Shown: positions 32,764-44,311, counted from the stretch's first letter. The stretch is 64,000 nucleotides of DNA from Botryococcus braunii (GCA_002005505.1 MVGU01000945.1:160001-224000); one strand, 5' to 3'. Numbers and translations are program-made. Notes: a model not told the origin generated them from the sequence alone.

Positions 32764-34145
32764 ACCTTCAGGTGAGCAACTGAGGGTTTCCTGCCATAGA
32801 ATGCCTCATACGGACAAGACTCCTTGCCACTGACGGCACTCACATTCAGCAGTCGTACCACAGTGTGTGCTGCCTCAGCCCAGAGTTCAGGCCCTGCCTC
32901 TGCTGTGAAGAGGAGGGCCCTCACTCGTTCCTTGATTACCCTGTTTACACGCTCTACCTTGCCATTTTGTTGAGGCGTGTACGGTGCAGAGGTCTGATGT
33001 GCGATCCCCTTTCTGGCAAAGAAATCTGCCAGCTCGCGGTTTACAAATTCAATACCTCTGTCCGTCCTAACAGTGCCAACTTTACATTTAGTTGACACCT
33101 CCCAATTCAAGAGGACCTCTTGAACGAGTGCTCCTACCTCAGTCTTTGAACTGAAAGTCCTGATTTGAATTCTATGCGAGAAGTCGTCCAAAAGGACCAG
33201 CATATACTTCTCTCCATTCAGCCCAGCCACAGGCAGCTCTCCCACTACGTCCATATGGACCAGCTGAAGTCTCTTAGTAGACTCAGCCGCAGTGGAGGAA
33301 GGCGTGGGAGTCCTAGTCTGCTTCCCCCGTATACAACCGTCACAGTGAGTCACAACTCTTTCTACTTCACCCACACTTCCTTTAACCTCATTCACAATCT
33401 GCTCTCTCAACATTCTTGTCATGCATACAACTCCCGGATGTCCCAACCTTTTGTGCCACAACTCTGTCTCTTCTCGTGTAGTAACTAAAAGTGCAGCCGC
33501 CCCTCCCCATGCACAGAGCCCACTTTTGTGTGACAGGAAGTACAAGCTCCCTTTCGGTTCAATATCACACATGAACTCATTTCCCTGGCACATGACAGCT
33601 ACATATTCCCCTTTTTCATTTACAGAGAATGTGCATCCATCTTTGACGGCAGCTGACACGGACAAGAGGTTATCAGTCGCTATCGGGACATACTCAACAT
33701 GTGTAAGCAACACACTTCCCCCACCTTGCACAGATAGACACACATTTCCCTGTGCCTTTCGCAATCCTTGACCATCACTCGCTGCCAATCCCAGTGGTTT
33801 GGCTTCATCATAAACAATGACATTGGACATTAAATGCAAATCATTGCATATATGGTTAGTAGCACCCGTGTCCACAATCCACTGCCCTTCCCCAGTGTTT
33901 TGTAATTTTGATGCCATCCCTGCCCTTGGATTTACCTCTTCTCCAGTGGGTGGGTTACCTCGGTTAGGAGGGTGCACAAGTCTTGGGCAGTTCATTTTAA
34001 TGTGCCCCCTCTCACCACACTCATAGCACGTCCGATTATCGTTCCTGACAGCCGGACCCAGCTTGCGGACAACAGCCGCCCTTGGAGCCCTTGGTTGCTG
34101 ATCATTGAAACCTATGGTTTCTGCAACCACCCTTATGGCAGCCAA
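32742..34145 (-). pseudogene. Copia F zinc knuckle, protease and integrase core
   Basis: Begins in the last part of Gag, then the CCHC knuckle CYECGERGHIKMNC, protease (WIVDTGATNHICNDLHLMSN), the pre-integrase zinc site (ELWHKRLGHPGVVCMTRML, CDGCIRGKQTRTP) and the integrase core (HMDVVGELPVAGLNGEKYML, RTDRGIEFVNRELADFF, TPQQNGKVERVNRVIKERV with the Glu). It ends at VWGCWLM because of a one-base shift near 32750; the next frame continues LAYVKLPD. Confidence 0.88.
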
Positions 34146-35626
34146 AGTTTGGTTAATATTGCATGTAGCAGTGGAAGAAGATAAACTTGGTTATGAGCAT
34201 CAAACTGCCACGGAAGGAACTTCAGGATTGACTTCTTGTGTTTTGTTTGCGTTACTGGCATGTTGTTATCATTCAGTCTTTTTGCCAGCAACTCTTTCCT
34301 AGCCACATATTCTTCCAACGTGCCCTCACTCCCCATCATTTCACTGTCCAACAGCTCCAGCCATTGGTAATTGATTTCCAAGTTTGCTCCCCCTTGGAAC
34401 TGGCTCATAATCCATTTAAATGCCACTGCTGCAGATTCAGCGAATGCCACCTTCTGAGCCCACACTTCTGGAACCTTTTGCAGCAACAAATGCAGTGCCA
34501 CTGCATCCCCTTTAGTCCCCGGCATGGACGTTTTTAGGCATTCCAGCACATTCCTGCTCACGGCACAATGGAACACATTTTGTTTCCAGATGTCCAACGA
34601 AAAACCCAGTCTATCTAAGGAGGTGGTGACCTGCAGACTGGAGTTCACTGGACTAGTCGGATCTTCCCGGCCAGATGTACTGGCCGGTTCAGATCCCCTA
34701 GCCTGTTGCTGTTCCAACTCCTGAATCTCTTCCCATGTCAGTCGCTGTAACCCCATCACTGGTTCCAGCCACCCCCGTGAGATCCCCTCGTAGGTCTGGA
34801 AGTAATCCGGATGGAGCCGCGACGGATTGAGTCCCAGCTCCTCCACCTCCCTCCATGATGGCAGTCGGTCAAATACTGCCTTACTCTGCCCTTGGTGTAA
34901 ACGGAACTGGAACTGTACCAGCTCGATGTACACGTGGTATTCTCTGTACCACCTGAGTACCTGTCCTGGTCCCTCTCTTCCCTCAACAATAGCTCTGTCG
35001 AGAAAGAACGAAGGAAAACCTTCCCGTGGCCCGTCTGCAGTTAGCTTAAATAACTCCTGCAAACGGTTCCACACTTTCAGAAAATAGTGCACCTCCCAGT
35101 CTTCTTTTGGAAGGCTCTTCCCGTATAGCTCTACTACCTCATGCACCAGGCTATCAGCAAGGGGATCACTGAACACAATCAATTCCTCCCACTTGACCAA
35201 AATGGGCTCCTCTCGTGGCTGTGTCAGACCAGCCAAGAATGCCGTTGATATAATTCCTCCACACAGAACGGACCCTTCTTCACTTTCACAAGTCTTAACA
35301 AATAAGTAGTTTGCTCGTTCAACAGGATCATGAAGATTGTTCAGCACAATGTCTTGGTGATGCACAATTGGCCTTTGAAATTGACCCTTTGGAACACCAG
35401 GCCTCTCAATATGAATATACAGACCCGGGTCTCCAAAATAGTCAGGAACTTCAAAGTGAGTCCTGACAAAAGGAATGGGATACTCTGAGTATTCTGGTCT
35501 TCTTGGATGCTGTTGACGTAATGCAGGTTGCAGTCCTCTTCCTCTCGTTGTTGGGAAAGGTCTCGGCGTCCGTTGCTCTTCTGGTTCCGGTGTATCTTCG
35601 ATCACAATGACTCCCTCCTCTGGCAT
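34133..35626 (-). pseudogene. Copia F long N-terminal extension fused to Gag
   Basis: The ATG at 35626 opens 497 codons. Residues of about 1-325 are unlike ordinary copia Gag: an acidic and Pro/Arg-rich start (MPEEGVIVIEDTPEPEEQR), then a Trp/Tyr-rich, apparently folded region (VHYFLKVWNRLQELFKLTAD, RWYREYHVYIELVQFQFRLH). I do not recognise this part. Typical Gag begins near residue 335 (LDRLGFSLDIWKQNVFHCAV) and includes LEINYQWLELLDSEMMGSEG. A frameshift near 34190 leads to the zinc knuckle in the next frame. Leader to the LTR is 26 bp and includes a degenerate primer site (GGTGCTGGGCCCAC, minus strand, from 35650). Confidence 0.8.
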
Positions 35627-36807
35627 GCAGCAAGTTGTGGGCCCAGCACCTTTGTTGTGTATTAGTTGGAGGATGCCGTAACTGTAAGCGGTACGTATGC
35701 CGTCAGAGAATCACTTCCTGTGAACACCACCAAGTACTCTCAATGTCTACATAGACCAGTGCTCGCACTGCCGTCTATATCTGCCGACTGCTCTCCGATC
35801 AGGACACCCATGGCCCTTCAGCAGTCCCAGGAGTTTAATGGCTACTCCCAACCAATCGCTATAACCAGTGTGTAACTCGTCACACACAAATAGCCTTACT
35901 GTTCGCACAACAGTAACATACAAGCAATGCAGCTCCTGTATTGAAATGAGCGTGACAGCAGTATATCAAGCAGTCCTTCAATACAGAGCAAACACTATTC
36001 AGCTTGGAGCTCGAAGCCCAGATGCATTCCACACCCCATCGACTCGTTACAAATGGTTTACGTATATTTACCTGTGAACACCACCAAGTACTCTCAATGT
36101 CTATATAGACCAGTGCTCGCACTGCCGTCTATATCTGCCTGCACCCGAGCGTTACGATTTACTTGTGGGTTCATCAGTGTCCATAAAATATATCTAAACC
36201 ATATAAAACACACACGCAACCTATCCACATATGTGTACGTACCGACTGCTCTCCGATCAGGACACCCTTGGCCCTTCAGCAGTCCCAGGAGTTTAATGGC
36301 TACTCCCAACCAATCTGCACAATATGTGGATCATCAGAGATCAAAACAAAACAGTTATTTAACCAGCAGGAGCAAGCTTGTTATACGTATCTGTACTCAC
36401 CGCTATAACCAGTGTGTAACTCGTCACACACAAATAGCCTTACTGTTCGCACAGCAGTAACATACAAGCAATGCAGCTCCTGCAACACAAGACACATGTA
36501 ATGTTTCATTATCAGCAGAAACATCTGTATGCATGTGCTTAACGCCTGCGATCGCAGCCACACAACTGCGACCGTTACCCTTGCCAACGATCGCTAGCTT
36601 ACCTGTATTGAAATGAGCGTGACAGCAGTATATCAAGCAGTCCTTCAATACAGAGCAAACACTATTCAGCTTGGAGCTCGAAGCCCAGATGCATTCCACA
36701 CCCCATCGACTGCCAAGCTTGCTCGCGATCTGGCGTTTCTATGCCTTCTGATCGTAACCGGCGGTAACGGGACAGTTCCTTTCGAGAGGCTGTACCGTAC
36801 TGCATGG

Positions 36808-37283
36808 TGTAGTAGAATGCACAAGTTAGAGAGAATTTCCAAGTTGTGAGAGAGAGAGAGACAAGGCCGGATGGCCGACAAGTTGGACGCTCTTCCCAAT
36901 TACAAGTAACCCCCACCTCACGGAGCTTCCACTCCCTACTTGTGGTCTACTAAGCTTCCAGATTACCTGAGTGCGTGTCTTCCCGTGGCTTACGTCTCTA
37001 TCCGTTCCTTCCCGTGGTTCGTGATCGTGTGTTAACGTTCCTCCAATGGTAGCGCACTAGTCCACCAAACCTCTACAATAGTATCTAGAAAATATCCTAG
37101 AATCCTACTATGAGAGTAACGTCCATAACTATCCAATGGAATTCGACGGCTAGGAAGCCAAGGCTAGACGCTAGGCACGTGCGTACTCGCGTTGCTCGTG
37201 CGACATGTGCGCCACATGTGCGCCTAGGCTAGGGGGTAAGGGAAATGTCCAGAAATGTCGGGAAATCCCTACATTCCATCACA
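36808..37283 (-). repeat. Solo LTR K1
   Basis: 476 bp bounded by TG and CA and flanked by CATGG (36803-36807, 37284-37288). It is absent from the other F LTR, where the site is intact near 24187. It is the reverse complement of K2 with few differences. Its ends resemble the LTR of gypsy G (TGTGATGGAATG against TGTAACGGAATG). It formed when the two LTRs of an inserted element recombined. Confidence 0.9.
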
Positions 37284-37609
37284 CATGGCCACATAAGCAA
37301 CCCTGACTTGGCCCTATGCCAACGTGTAGCTCTGTAGCTGCACCAGGGATCTCATACTTATACACGTGTACACACTCAATGGAGTCTTTACCTTGTGACC
37401 TTACCGTCACTAGAACAAGACCTGTACTGCATGGAGGTCACTATATGATCAACCTAACTGAACATAATACATTACGCTTAGACACGCAATCAGGCGCATC
37501 CTCTTAATTGTACTCCACACGTGGAGAAATTCAAGTTATACAATGTTTCCTGAAATAACTTGATAAACTGATAGCTCCCCTGTATCTAGTACGTTTGCCA
37601 TCACGTATC

Positions 37610-38085
37610 TGTGATGGAATGTAGGGATTTCCCGGCATTTCTGGACATTTCCCTTACCCCCTAGCCTAGGCGCACATGTGGCGCACATGTCGTACGAGCA
37701 ACGCGAGTACGCACGTGCCTAGCGTCTAGCCTTGGCTTCCTAGCCGTCGAATTCCATTGGATAGTTATGGACGTTACTCTCATAGTAGGATTCTAGGATA
37801 TTTTCTAGATACTATTGTAGAGGTTTGGTGGACTAGTGCGCTACCATTGGAGGAACGTGAACACACGATCACGAACCACGGGAAGGAACGGATAGAGACG
37901 TAAGCCACGGGAAGACACGCACTCAGGTAATTTGGAAGCTTAGTAGACCACAAGTAGGGAGTGGAAGCTCCGTGAGGTGGGGGTTACTTGTAATTGGAAA
38001 GAGCGTCCAACTTGTCGGCCATCCGGCCTTGTCTCTCTCTCTCTCACAACTTGGAAATTCGCTCTAACTTGTGCATTCTATTACA
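37610..38085 (+). repeat. Solo LTR K2, opposite in orientation to K1
   Basis: 476 bp, TG...CA, flanked by GTATC (37605-37609, 38086-38090), absent from the other F LTR near 24510. With K1 it forms an inverted repeat of 476-bp arms around 326 bp. Confidence 0.9.
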
Positions 38086-38122
38086 GTATCTATACGTACC
38101 TATCAGTTTATACAACACATGC

Positions 38123-38446
38123 CCTACATGACAAGATGGTTGTGGCATGACACATGCAAGCACAAATGAAAAAGGAAATATTCCTGCCTTGCCCGAGAAC
38201 ATGAATTGTTCTCCCCTACATCCCCGAGCAAGAACTTTTAGTTTGGCCTTTGTCCTGTACTCTAAGAAAAACCTCCTGCTTTTCCAGACTTTTTGACTAA
38301 TAACAAAGCAGGCACCAAGGCTAGGATCATGTTTTCTCTTTGCAAGGAAATCATGCAAGCAAGCCTCTGCACAATTTTTCTTAGGTACTACCAACTCAAA
38401 GGGTTCAGAGAGTGAAGACAAATAGGCCAAACAATGGGGATCCATG
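38123..38446 (-). pseudogene. N-terminal Pol (pre-protease) of element G
   Basis: The ATG at 38445 opens MDPHCLAYLSSLSEPFELVV, with CFVISQKVWKSRRFFLEYRT and a Cys-rich middle. It corresponds to the segment before protease in I and J (MDATCLHVLHSLVASNLGKE). It runs to the F insertion at SCHVG and continues at 23033 into protease. No stop is seen. Confidence 0.83.
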
Positions 38447-39700
38447 ACCCTTGCGAGTCAAGTTTTGGGTTTCCCCTTCCCTTTCCCCTTCCACTTCCCT
38501 CTTCCCTTTCCTTTCCCTTGCCAATTACCTTGCCCTCCTTAAGGTGGTGGAAGCCCTCCTTGCACTGGTGCCACCACTGGTGGGGCCTGTGGTGCAGAGG
38601 GAAAGTAACCCGGTTGAAAAACTGGTGGTTGGAACCCTCCCGCTTTAGCTTTAGCAGCCAACCACTCCCTTTTCAACTGACATTGCCATGCTTCATGGCC
38701 CAACTGTTTGCAAAAGTAACACTCCCTATTAGCGGGGATGACCATCCGAGAGTCCAACTTTCCTCCCTTCCCTGGTGCACCAGGGGGTCCTCCAACAGCT
38801 CCCCCACAAGGGTGGTGACCCTTGAACTTCCTCTGGGATATGAGCTGCACCAAGATTGGTGTGGAAGTTTGATAGTGTCCTCCTCTTGGGGGGACCTCCC
38901 TGTGCATCCCCATGGGCACTCTTGAAACCACCTTCATACTTGACCACAAAGGAGCACAAGTCATCCAGGTCTGTGAAGGGTTTCCCTGTCCCGGGGTTGA
39001 TGGTACTGGCCAATCTTAGCTGCACATTCAGACCCTTCAGGAATAGGTGCAACTTATCCGGCTCTACCATTTCATATTCTACCTCAATATCCGAAAGCAA
39101 AGCAACAAATCTTTCAATGTACCTCTCCACACTATCATTTCCCTGGTAGACTTTGTCAAGCTTTTGTCTTGCTATTGCTACTGTGTCAGTGGCATCATAT
39201 CTTTTGGACATAAAAGCTTTAAAGTCGTCCCACTCTATGGCATCTTCCTCTCCTCCCTCTTTTTCCCACTTACGCACAAAAGCATCCCACACTTTAAGTG
39301 GCCTTTCCTCTAAGTGTTGAACTGCAAGAGCAACCCACTTAGCATTAGGCACGTTAGTGAGTTTAGCATATGATGCCAATTTCCGTGCAAAGAACATGAA
39401 ACTTCCTCTTTTTCCATTAAACAGAGAAGGAGGGGCAGCACGCACTTGCACCGGTTTGAGGATCGGTGCTTGGGCCTCAGCCTGCCGAGCCTCCAACTTT
39501 TGTTCGACTAACGTGTTAATGTATTCTTCAATTTTATCCTTTGACAAGGGGCGTTTCTTCCTTTTGCCTTCCGATCCCTCGGTTGTAGGGGCGATCGGGT
39601 TCATGGAATCGACGTCCTCCTCTAACAAGTCCGTAACCTCGAAGCCTTCCCGCAAAGAACCTTCCAAAAGGCTTCAGTCGTCCTCAGAAAGGTTTTAAAA
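38447..39700 (-). pseudogene. Gag of element G
   Basis: EGSLREGFEVTDLLEEDVDS near 39660 matches the N-terminal region of I Gag. FNGKRGSFMFFARKLASYAK and QKLDKVYQGNDSVERYIERF form the capsid-like block. A frameshift near 38850-38900 separates it from the CCHC knuckle CYFCKQLGHEAWQC and the Lys/Gly/Pro-rich tail. An in-frame TGA just upstream of 39667 means that the original start is lost or out of phase. Same family as I and J Gag, clearly older. Confidence 0.85.
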
Positions 39701-39815
39701 CCTATCTGATGTCATCGAGCTCATCTACGAGGGGCATCCCGAAGTTAGATCCTTGCATCGGCATCTGCCAACTTCCAACAACTTGATCGAAAACCCCATA
39801 GGATTGATAACGGCT

Positions 39816-40308
39816 TTCGCCGATACCAAATGTAATAACTCAGTGGAATTGATAAGGAAGTAAGGCAGGAAGGGAGCAAGGAACGAGGCGCGACACGAGG
39901 TCCGTCACTTCGGGCAAGCAAGCGTTTACAAGAACCACCCCACCACACAGCTTACCCTTGTGGTTTCTCCAGTTCTGTCCTCTCGTGTTAATCTACTCGG
40001 CACGCGGGTTCCTAGCCAGGGGACGCCTATGATTCGAACTCGGCCCATGTATGACTTATGTCCCTCTATCCTTCGTGAGAGCCCTAGATCGTCCACTCGT
40101 TGGCGTGCTAACGGTGACAACTATTGTCATCAAACACAAGCAATGACGGCGTGCCAACTATGCATGGCGTAAGCAACCATCACCGACGGAAGGTGGTACT
40201 CTCGTTCGAGTGGCTAACCACGTGGCTCCCACGGGCGTGCAGTATGGCGCCAAAGGGCGTCTTCCGCAAATGTCCCGAAATGCTCGGAAATCCTCGCATT
40301 CCGTTACA
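39816..40308 (-). repeat. 5' LTR and primer site of element G
   Basis: LTR 39831-40308 (478 bp), on the minus strand TGTAACGGAATG...GTTATTACA. Primer site TGGTATCGGCGAA at 39828-39816, two bases from the LTR. The partner LTR is outside the window, so the left border rests on the primer site and the right on the TG end next to the microsatellite. K1 and K2 are relatives. Confidence 0.82.
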
Positions 40309-40399
40309 GTGTGTGTGTGTGTGCACCCACCCATGCACCCACCCACCCACCCACTTAAGCACACACCCACCCACCTCCCCACTTGAGCAAGCACGCACG

Positions 40400-40493
<94 letters not shown>

Positions 40494-40529
40494 AGGGAGG
40501 GAGGGAAGGAGGGAGGTGTGGGACTTTGG

Positions 40530-40605
<76 letters not shown>

Positions 40606-40607
40606 AC
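40309..40607. repeat. Compound microsatellite
   Basis: Short (GT)n, a CCCA-rich stretch, (CA)n at about 40403-40459, (GA)n to 40482, a G/A-rich run, then (TG)n at about 40529-40604. Open frames across it are artefacts of the dinucleotide repeats. Confidence 0.95.
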
Positions 40608-41437
40608 TGTGACGAAGGATTTTTCGGAAAGTCTTCGTATTTCATTCTTAAATTTCTTAAATACGAAGGGTTTACGAAGATTTACGAAGCATTTACGAAA
40701 CAGAGTCGAAGGTCTTGTGAAAGGGGCTTCAAAATGCGAAAATGTTACGAATTTCAAATGAAAGATTTGCGAAAGGTTTACGAATGGTTTGTCAGATTCG
40801 GCCGATATTTTTATTTTTACGAATGCTTTCCGAAGGAGCTTTTACGAAGGATTTGCGAATGATACTCGACATGATTGCGAAGCTGTGTTCGAGAGTGATT
40901 TACGGCGGTTATACGGTGAGTTTGCGAATGGGCCACGATGCAAATAAGACGTATATGCGGAAGGAAATGCGAATGACTGGAAATTTACATACGAAGTTAC
41001 CTTGTCAGAGCCCATTCCCTGAATTACTTCATCCGCCTCTGCAGCTAAGTACAACTATGAAGTGCTAATTATAATATCCTCCAGTAGCAAAGCTACTATC
41101 ATTTCGACCTGAGCGCTACTAGTACTATTGCACTAGTAAATATCGTGAGAAGACTGACAATCATATTGTATATATGACAACAACCTCCAGCTCGTCTCGT
41201 GCAAGCTTCTCACACTGTACATGTATTCCTGACTGCCACTGTTGACATTAATGTCAATATTGTCATGTGCAAGTAAGTTGCAGGTGCATTGGGATCCACC
41301 AATGAGCACGTGCACTACGTAGGACCACTGTAAACATTGTTCAGGATGATATACCAACACGTGCACCACTGTATACATTGTTCAGGATGATATACCTCCC
41401 AATTTCTAAGGATTGCCCTTCCACCCGTATACGCGGA
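40608..41437. other. Host DNA with clustered TTTACGAA/TTTGCGAA motifs; no gene seen
   Basis: Between about 40660 and 40935, TTTACGAA, TTTGCGAA and one-base variants recur at least ten times in one orientation, without a fixed period. 41320-41397 holds two copies of a unit of about 41 bp (ACCACTGTAAACATTGTTC and ACCACTGTATACATTGTTC). I see no convincing exon. Confidence 0.55.
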
Positions 41438-41439
41438 AG

Positions 41440-41756
41440 TAAAGCTATGTTTGACAGACTCAAGGAGAGGCAAGAATGCTGCTTGGCGAGCTCAGGCCTT
41501 CAAGTTGTCCACATCTTCTCTGTGCTGGCCCGTTGTTCTCCTCCTCCGAAGAGACATGAAACATCCGAGACGTCCCCCTTTCCCTGGCAGCAAAAATGGG
41601 GGCGGTGTCAATCAACTTGCCAAGTTTGATGCATGCTCAGCACGGCCATGACCAGCTCACGACCACTTCGCGAACCTTTGCAAAGGCAGTCACTGCAGCA
41701 CTGAGGCACACGCATACGCACACGCAAGAGCGAACGCACCACAGCACGCAACCACA

Positions 41757-41818
<62 letters not shown>

Positions 41819-42182
41819 CGGCATGGAGACACCGGTGCACTCCTGATACTAGAAAGGGGGAAGGTGGGGCAACACAAATCAAAGGGAAGGGATGGGGAGA
41901 CCTTATCGGCGGGAAGGGGCCCCCTGCCCTTGCGGAGCCGTGCCGCCCTCCTATTTTCTTGTTCCAGAGAGCAATGAACATCCAAACGTCTCCCCTTCCC
42001 TGGCAGCAAGAAGGGGTGGGGGGGGCGTTCAATAAACTTGCAAAGTTGGATGCATATGGCTGTGCACAGGCATTACCACTTCAAGAAACTTGCAGAGGCA
42101 GTCAATGCAGCAATGAGGCATACACAGACACACATGCATATGCACGCACACGCACAGACACAGACACAGCAGTGCGCGCGCG

Positions 42183-42237
<55 letters not shown>

Positions 42238-42737
42238 ACACACACACACATTTGGCATGGAGACACCGCGGTGCACTCCTGATCCTAGAAAGGGGAAGGG
42301 TTGGGCGACACAGATCTTAGGGAAGGGGTGCGGAGACTTTATCAGCGGGAGGCAAGCTATCTTTGACAGACTCAAGGGAGAGGAAACTCCAATGCTGCTT
42401 GGCGAGCTCATATGTACACATTGCCTCTGCCGTGCTGCCTTCTTATTCTGTTCCTCCCAAGAGAACTGAGCGTCTGAGACGTGCCCCATATCCTGGCAGC
42501 AGAAGGCATGGGGGTGTCAATAAACTTGCAAGGTTTGATGCATATTGCTGTGCACGGGCATGACCACCGCACCACTCTACGAAACTTTGCAAAGGCAGCT
42601 GCAAAGTCAGAGGCAACTACAGTCAATGCAGCAATGTGGCACGCGCAGAGACGCACGCAAGAGCGCATGCACGCACCCACCCACACTCACACGTGCGCTC
42701 ACACATACACACGCTCATGCACACACAGATCTGTCTA

Positions 42738-42804
<67 letters not shown>

Positions 42805-42960
42805 ACACACACACACACATGTGGCACGGAGACACCACTGCATTCCTGATACTAGCAAGGGGAAAGGTTGGGCAACACAGATCTTAATTGGTGGGTGGGG
42901 GGGGGGAGGACCTTCTCGGCGGGAGGGGGCCCTTTGCCTTTGGGGAGACGTTTGGGACTG
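41440..42960. repeat. Tandem repeat, three diverged units of about 430-550 bp, each with an (AC)n core
   Basis: The units share, in order, a TTTGACAGACTCAAG start (units 1 and 3), CCCTGGCAGCA, a CAACTTGCCAAGTTTGATGC-like segment, an (AC)n run (41758-41815, 42184-42250, 42737-42820), then CATGGAGACACC and CACTCCTGATACTAG. Unit spacing differs because the (AC)n and flanks changed length. Confidence 0.8.
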
Positions 42961-43040
42961 GTTAGTTTTTTGGCAGGCTTTGTTGCAGTGTTCACCCTCT
43001 GGCAAAACAAATTTGGACTGTCCGACAGTGCTGCTTACAT

Positions 43041-43178
43041 AGCATGTGTTGACCAGGGCTAAAGTGTTACACAGACGACTTGACCTGCAGTCTCCAGACT
43101 TGTACATAATATGTGTTGACCAGGGCCAAAGTGTTACACAGACGCCTTGACCTGCAGGCTCCAGACTTGTGGCTATTT
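43041..43178. repeat. Two-copy tandem repeat, 68-bp period
   Basis: ATGTGTTGACCAGGG at 43043 and 43111 starts two near-identical units that include AAGTGTTACACAGACG and TTGACCTGCAG. Confidence 0.85.
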
Positions 43179-43282
43179 TCCCAGTAAAGGCATACAGTTG
43201 AGTCCAAAGAAAGGCACAGAGAGAGAGAGAGAGCTAGTTCCGATGGCAGGTAACATTCAAGGGTTAAGTATATGTGAAGTAC

Positions 43283-43393
43283 CTTGGCGTTGGGGGGCGC
43301 ATTTGGAGGTGGTCCAGGTTGATTTGCCGTCTCTAGTGCCTCTTCTTGCGCACTATCTCCAAACTGTCCCATGACAATGGCATTTCTCAAGTG
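43283..43393 (-). CDS. Possible internal exon of a host gene
   Basis: On the minus strand, GGGTTACAG|CACTTGAG is a good acceptor and GCCAAG|GTACTT a good donor. They enclose 111 bp, exactly 37 codons with no stop (HLRNAIVMGQFGDSAQEEAL, then a Pro/Asn-rich end PGPPPNAPPNAK). The composition is less repetitive than the surroundings. I do not recognise the protein and could not identify partner exons with confidence; nearby minus-strand frames at 43600-43700 and 43800-43870 are weaker candidates. RNA reads would decide. Confidence 0.35.
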
Positions 43394-43530
43394 CTGTAAC
43401 CCATAAATTACCCAGATATGTTCAGAATAGAAAAATATAAGTAACGCATAAACCCCCAATCATAATAGCCGTACAACGCGATCAAACGTCAAAGTAACAG
43501 CATGCATGCTGTCACTTTCACATGAGACCA

Positions 43531-43531
<1 letters not shown>

Positions 43532-43586
<55 letters not shown>
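43532..43586. repeat. (AC)n microsatellite
   Basis: Uninterrupted (AC)n of about 55 bp. Confidence 0.95.
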
Positions 43587-43590
<4 letters not shown>

Positions 43591-44311
43591 CACAGCACAT
43601 ATGAGGTACAAGCAACAATCTGGGCCTGCTGCCCCTACCACTCATGCTGTAGCATAACTCATGCGCTGGTGCAAGCAAACATCCAGGCACATGTGCAATG
43701 TGCTGCAGTACGAACATAATAAAAGGTTGACAGATTATTACAAATGATATTTATGGTAACGCGCTGTACGTACATGTGTGCATGTATAAACATCCAAGAG
43801 GTACAACGCTTTCTCTTATAGTTAACTGTGCTGCAGGCCCAGCTTTTCGCCTGAGCCTTATGAACTTAAGTGGTGCATGTGCGAGTGGGTGAAGTGCAGT
43901 CATTGAAAATGACAGAAAGGTTACGTGGGGCTGGGGAGAGTTTGACCAGTGGTAGCAGACCGGGAAGCATGAAGGAGAAAATATGAATGAACACTCCACA
44001 AACCAATAGGGGTGGTGCAGAGTTGGGTTTGAGAGTGAGGGGAAAAGAAAAACAAAGGCGTGCAGGTGGCAATATTAAGTTCACAGTCACTCCCTCCCCC
44101 CCCCTTTAAAGGGAGCCTTAGGACTTCAAAGCACATCATCTTAGTCCAAGTGAGCACGCTGTTTGTGGAACTACAATACACCCTGCTCACATACTATTCT
44201 TTTGGGTTGACTTACAGTATTTGGGAAAATCTTTCGCCCAACATATCGTTTGCAATAAGTTTGGGAAGGACTTTCTCGTAGCAGAGTTGCATTGTGGCAC
44301 TAGATGCCACA

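Larger units (their letters stand above)
23034..38117 (-). mobile_element. Ty1/copia element F with long, intron-bearing LTRs
   Basis: LTRs at 23034-24536 (1503 bp) and 35653-38117 (2465 bp, which becomes exactly 1503 bp once K1, K2 and one copy of each of their 5-bp duplications are removed). CATGC is duplicated at 23029-23033 and 38118-38122. The minus-strand order is N-terminal extension plus Gag, protease, integrase, RT, RNase H, so it is Ty1/copia. Gypsy J (24925-30806) sits in the RNase H. Several frameshifts make the copy inactive. The LTRs differ at about 18 sites. Confidence 0.94.
35653..38117 (-). repeat. 5' LTR of copia F carrying solo LTRs K1 and K2
   Basis: 2465 bp. Removing 36808-37283 and 37610-38085 with one copy of each duplication leaves 1503 bp, the length of the 3' LTR. 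All four predicted intron junctions are kept, and TGTAA (36051-36047) again lies 2 nt before the spliced copy. About 18 base differences separate it from the 3' LTR. Confidence 0.93.
1..40308 (-). mobile_element. Ty3/gypsy element G, oldest element of block 1, split by A, H and F
   Basis: Four minus-strand pieces (40308-38123, 23033-22181, 9611-9011, 1933-1) read in order as 5' LTR, Gag, protease, reverse transcriptase, RNase H and integrase. The reading frame runs across each junction once the inserted element and one copy of its 5-bp duplication are ignored: CATGC for F, TGTAT for H, AGAAC for A. The 3' LTR lies beyond the left edge. The right flank is GTGTG of a microsatellite, so the duplication cannot be confirmed. 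In-frame stops, frameshifts and a changed RT catalytic motif show that it is dead. It is the oldest layer of the block. Confidence 0.9.

Noticed and set aside
38434..38925. Plus-strand ORFs opposite the Gag and Pol of G, E, I and J
   Set aside because: Low-complexity shadows of real minus-strand frames with recognised motifs.
40309..42960. CRISPR-like array among the short repeats
   Set aside because: No constant repeat with unique spacers; the repeats are microsatellites or long tandem units in eukaryotic DNA.
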